Assembly: GCA_021776335.1 (NCBI GenBank) | Contig: JAJFGB010000001.1 | Coordinates: 124,001 to 188,000, forward strand | Source: Hyphococcus sp. | GTDB lineage: Bacteria; Pseudomonadota; Alphaproteobacteria; Caulobacterales; Parvularculaceae | Reading direction: 5' to 3' | DNA: 64,000 nucleotides | Part shown: in pieces, positions 62,398-64,000 of the stretch | Layout: every line of letters starts with the position of its first letter | Numbering within the stretch: position 1 is the first letter of the stretch | Notes under the pieces: generated by a model | What the model was told of the DNA's origin: nothing | The model's database searches: none | The model's input: the letters and a program-made list of their open reading frames with translations, nothing else | Position numbers and translations under genes: made by a program

Positions 62398-63429
62398 ATG
62401 AATTTGCCATTCGGCGCCAGCCGCAAAGCGTGTCTTCGCTTTCTTCTGTTGGCGTGGGCGCTGCCTGCGATATTGACCTATCTCGTTTATTATGCAGCCA
62501 TAAACTACAACTCTGGGAATGTGTTTTCCAGCGAGGCGTTTGCTAGCGTTTATGATCAGGGGATTTTTAACTACCGAGTGCTCGGTAAATTCCTGTTGCG
62601 GGCGACCCATGAAGCCATAGTGACGTTTGGGCTACCGACAAGTATCCCTGCAGGCTATCAATCACTGCATCCTGGCTCAACGCCGGAATGGTATTCTGCA
62701 TTCTTTTATCTCAATGTCATCGCGCTTGGTGTTACGATGAGTATCTACTTCGTTATTCTCACCAAGCTCAACAAAACCGGTAATGATTTCGCCGCCGATC
62801 TTTGTCTGGCGGTTCTGATGGGGATTATGGTGTTTTCGCAATATGTCATCGTTCCATATGATATTCTTTCATATCTTTTTCAGGCTGCGGCAATCTATTT
62901 GATCTTGTTTAGGAGGGGGGGGCTCGACACGCTTTTCTATTTGTGTGCGATCATCATTTTCGGAGCATTGACGCGCGAGACCGTGGTGTTGATTTTGTCT
63001 TTTTATGCTGCGGTAAATTTTGATGCGCTAATCAAATTTCCGCCAAGACTGTTTGATGAAAACGTATCCAGACCATCACCAATATTGACTTTGTCTCTGA
63101 TGGTTGCCTGCTTTCTCGGGACATATATTGCCCTGCGGATGGGCATCGAATCAGATCGGCCGCTTTTTGAATCGTTGAGATTCAACTACAATATGGCCAG
63201 TCAATTCAGCTTGTTTGGGCTGGCATATTTCGTTGTTGCTGCAGTCGCGTTGCTCATCCCGGATGACGCCCGCAAGACCGTAGCGCTTTTTCTGATTGCC
63301 GCAGCGCCGTATATCGTTGCAATAATGATGATTTCAAATCCGCGTGAAATCCGGATATGGGCGCCGGTACTGATGCCCATGATCGCACTTCAGTTTCAAG
63401 CTGCGATGGCAAAACCCGCCGAGCAGTAA
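62398..63429 (+). CDS. Polytopic membrane protein, copy 1
   Basis: 343 residues with eight or more helices, starting ACLRFLLLAWALPAILTYLV. Conserved with its neighbour copy: NYNSGN...FNYRVLGKFLLRATHEAIVT and TPEWYSAFFYLN. No named family recognised; the topology is like glycosyltransferase or O-antigen-type membrane proteins (inference). An 8-G run lies within codons near 62915. Confidence 0.65.
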   Translation: MNLPFGASRKACLRFLLLAWALPAILTYLVYYAAINYNSGNVFSSEAFASVYDQGIFNYRVLGKFLLRATHEAIVTFGLPTSIPAGYQSLHPGSTPEWYSAFFYLNVIALGVTMSIYFVILTKLNKTGNDFAADLCLAVLMGIMVFSQYVIVPYDILSYLFQAAAIYLILFRRGGLDTLFYLCAIIIFGALTRETVVLILSFYAAVNFDALIKFPPRLFDENVSRPSPILTLSLMVACFLGTYIALRMGIESDRPLFESLRFNYNMASQFSLFGLAYFVVAAVALLIPDDARKTVALFLIAAAPYIVAIMMISNPREIRIWAPVLMPMIALQFQAAMAKPAEQ

Positions 63430-63643
63430 TGACCTTATCCCTGACGGGGGCGTAAACAAACTTGCTCAAGGGCGAGACCGGCCTTGTTCCAAAATGGGAT
63501 GCGTATAGTTAACGCGGGCGGGGCTTTGCGGTTAGGTATTTGGTGTGGTTTCATATTCAGACTGGAAGCGGTAAAATTATCCTGCTACCGCCATGTTGGC
63601 GATTCGAATTGTTTGCCGTTCGTCGCTAGATTAGGAGCGCATC

Positions 63644-64000
63644 ATGAAGCCGCCGTTCGCCGTTGGCCGAGCTACCTCAGTTCGATTTGTATTAATGGCC
63701 TGGGCTTTGCCGGCTGTTTTGTCTTATCTCCTCTATTTTGCGTTTACAAATACCTATTCGGGCAATGCGTTTAACGCGGATGGATTTGCTGCCATTTACG
63801 ATAACGGTATTTTTAAGTATCGGATTCTTGGCATAAACCTTTTGCGCGCGACCCACGATGCGATCGTCGCACTCGGCCTGCCCACCAGTTTACCGCCTGC
63901 TTATCTGGTTCAATTTCCGAATACCACGCCGGAATGGTATTCGGCGTTCTTTTATCTTAACACAGTGGTGCTTGGTATGACGATGAGCGTGTTTTTCGTC
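63644..64000 (+). CDS. Polytopic membrane protein, copy 2, cut by the window edge
   Basis: The 119 codons present are paralogous to the gene at 62398: VLMAWALPAVLSYLLYF, FKYRILGINLLRATHDAIVA and TTPEWYSAFFYLNTVVLGMT. Ribosome site TTAGGAG lies ahead of the ATG. The gene continues beyond the window. Confidence 0.75.
   Translation, partial: MKPPFAVGRATSVRFVLMAWALPAVLSYLLYFAFTNTYSGNAFNADGFAAIYDNGIFKYRILGINLLRATHDAIVALGLPTSLPPAYLVQFPNTTPEWYSAFFYLNTVVLGMTMSVFFV

Noticed and set aside
1-64000. CRISPR arrays, insertion sequences with transposase genes, rRNA genes
   Set aside because: No regular spacer-repeat arrays, transposase-like proteins or rRNA sequences were seen.

Overview
The window looks like a chromosomal segment of an alphaproteobacterium, probably a marine or free-living member near the Parvularculales/Caulobacterales (the order is inferred). 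Support comes from a trmL-petABC-mtnP-hemF neighbourhood, an A73 tRNA-His without G-1, Ctc-type L25 next to pth and ychF, many exported lipoprotein peptidases, and several families of short palindromic intergenic repeats. Most genes are ordinary chromosomal genes. No integrase, transposase, plasmid replication gene or CRISPR array was found.

Layout. 1-3.0 kb: partial VOC gene, AraC regulator, phosphoesterase, EamA transporter. 3.25-5.58 kb: a dense + strand array of 17 tRNA genes, nearly all class I and with encoded CCA, many structurally odd. 5.6-8.0 kb: EamA exporter divergent from an XRE-cupin regulator and an ATP-grasp ligase. 8.2-21.6 kb: M1 aminopeptidase, zinc alcohol dehydrogenase, DoxX, an amidohydrolase lipoprotein, LytTR regulator, retropepsin-like protease, an M49-like lipoprotein peptidase and an Acg-type nitroreductase. 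21.6-28.4 kb: hemF, trmL, the cytochrome bc1 operon petABC and mtnP. 28.4-45.1 kb: regulators (LysR, LuxR, PilZ-like, TrpR-like), ychF, a cation/proton antiporter, pth, rplY, long-form hisG, a GMC oxidoreductase and small VOC proteins.

45.3-52.9 kb is the most unusual protein-coding part. A minus-strand run encodes small membrane proteins, a secreted ββα-metal nuclease and a cyclooxygenase-like haem peroxidase whose distal His is replaced by Asp. Divergent from it are a helical lipoprotein, a small helical protein and a GH24 lysozyme, ending at a normal tRNA-Thr(GGT). From 53 to 59.2 kb there are hypothetical genes plus phage-type pieces: an NlpC-like half protein, a phage beta-propeller structural protein and a nested Rz/Rz1 spanin pair. 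These may be scattered or domesticated prophage remains. The window ends with two tandem arylsulfotransferase-like paralogs and two tandem polytopic membrane paralogs, the last cut by the window edge.

The strongest novelty candidates are (i) the tRNA array, including three consecutive Arg tRNAs in which the normally invariant G19-C56 tertiary pair is replaced by A-U or C-G, a tandem duplication that switched anticodon CAT/CAC, and a degraded Arg tRNA copy 7-8 kb away; and (ii) the peroxidase/nuclease/lysozyme/membrane-protein island. All readings are by eye, without database searches.
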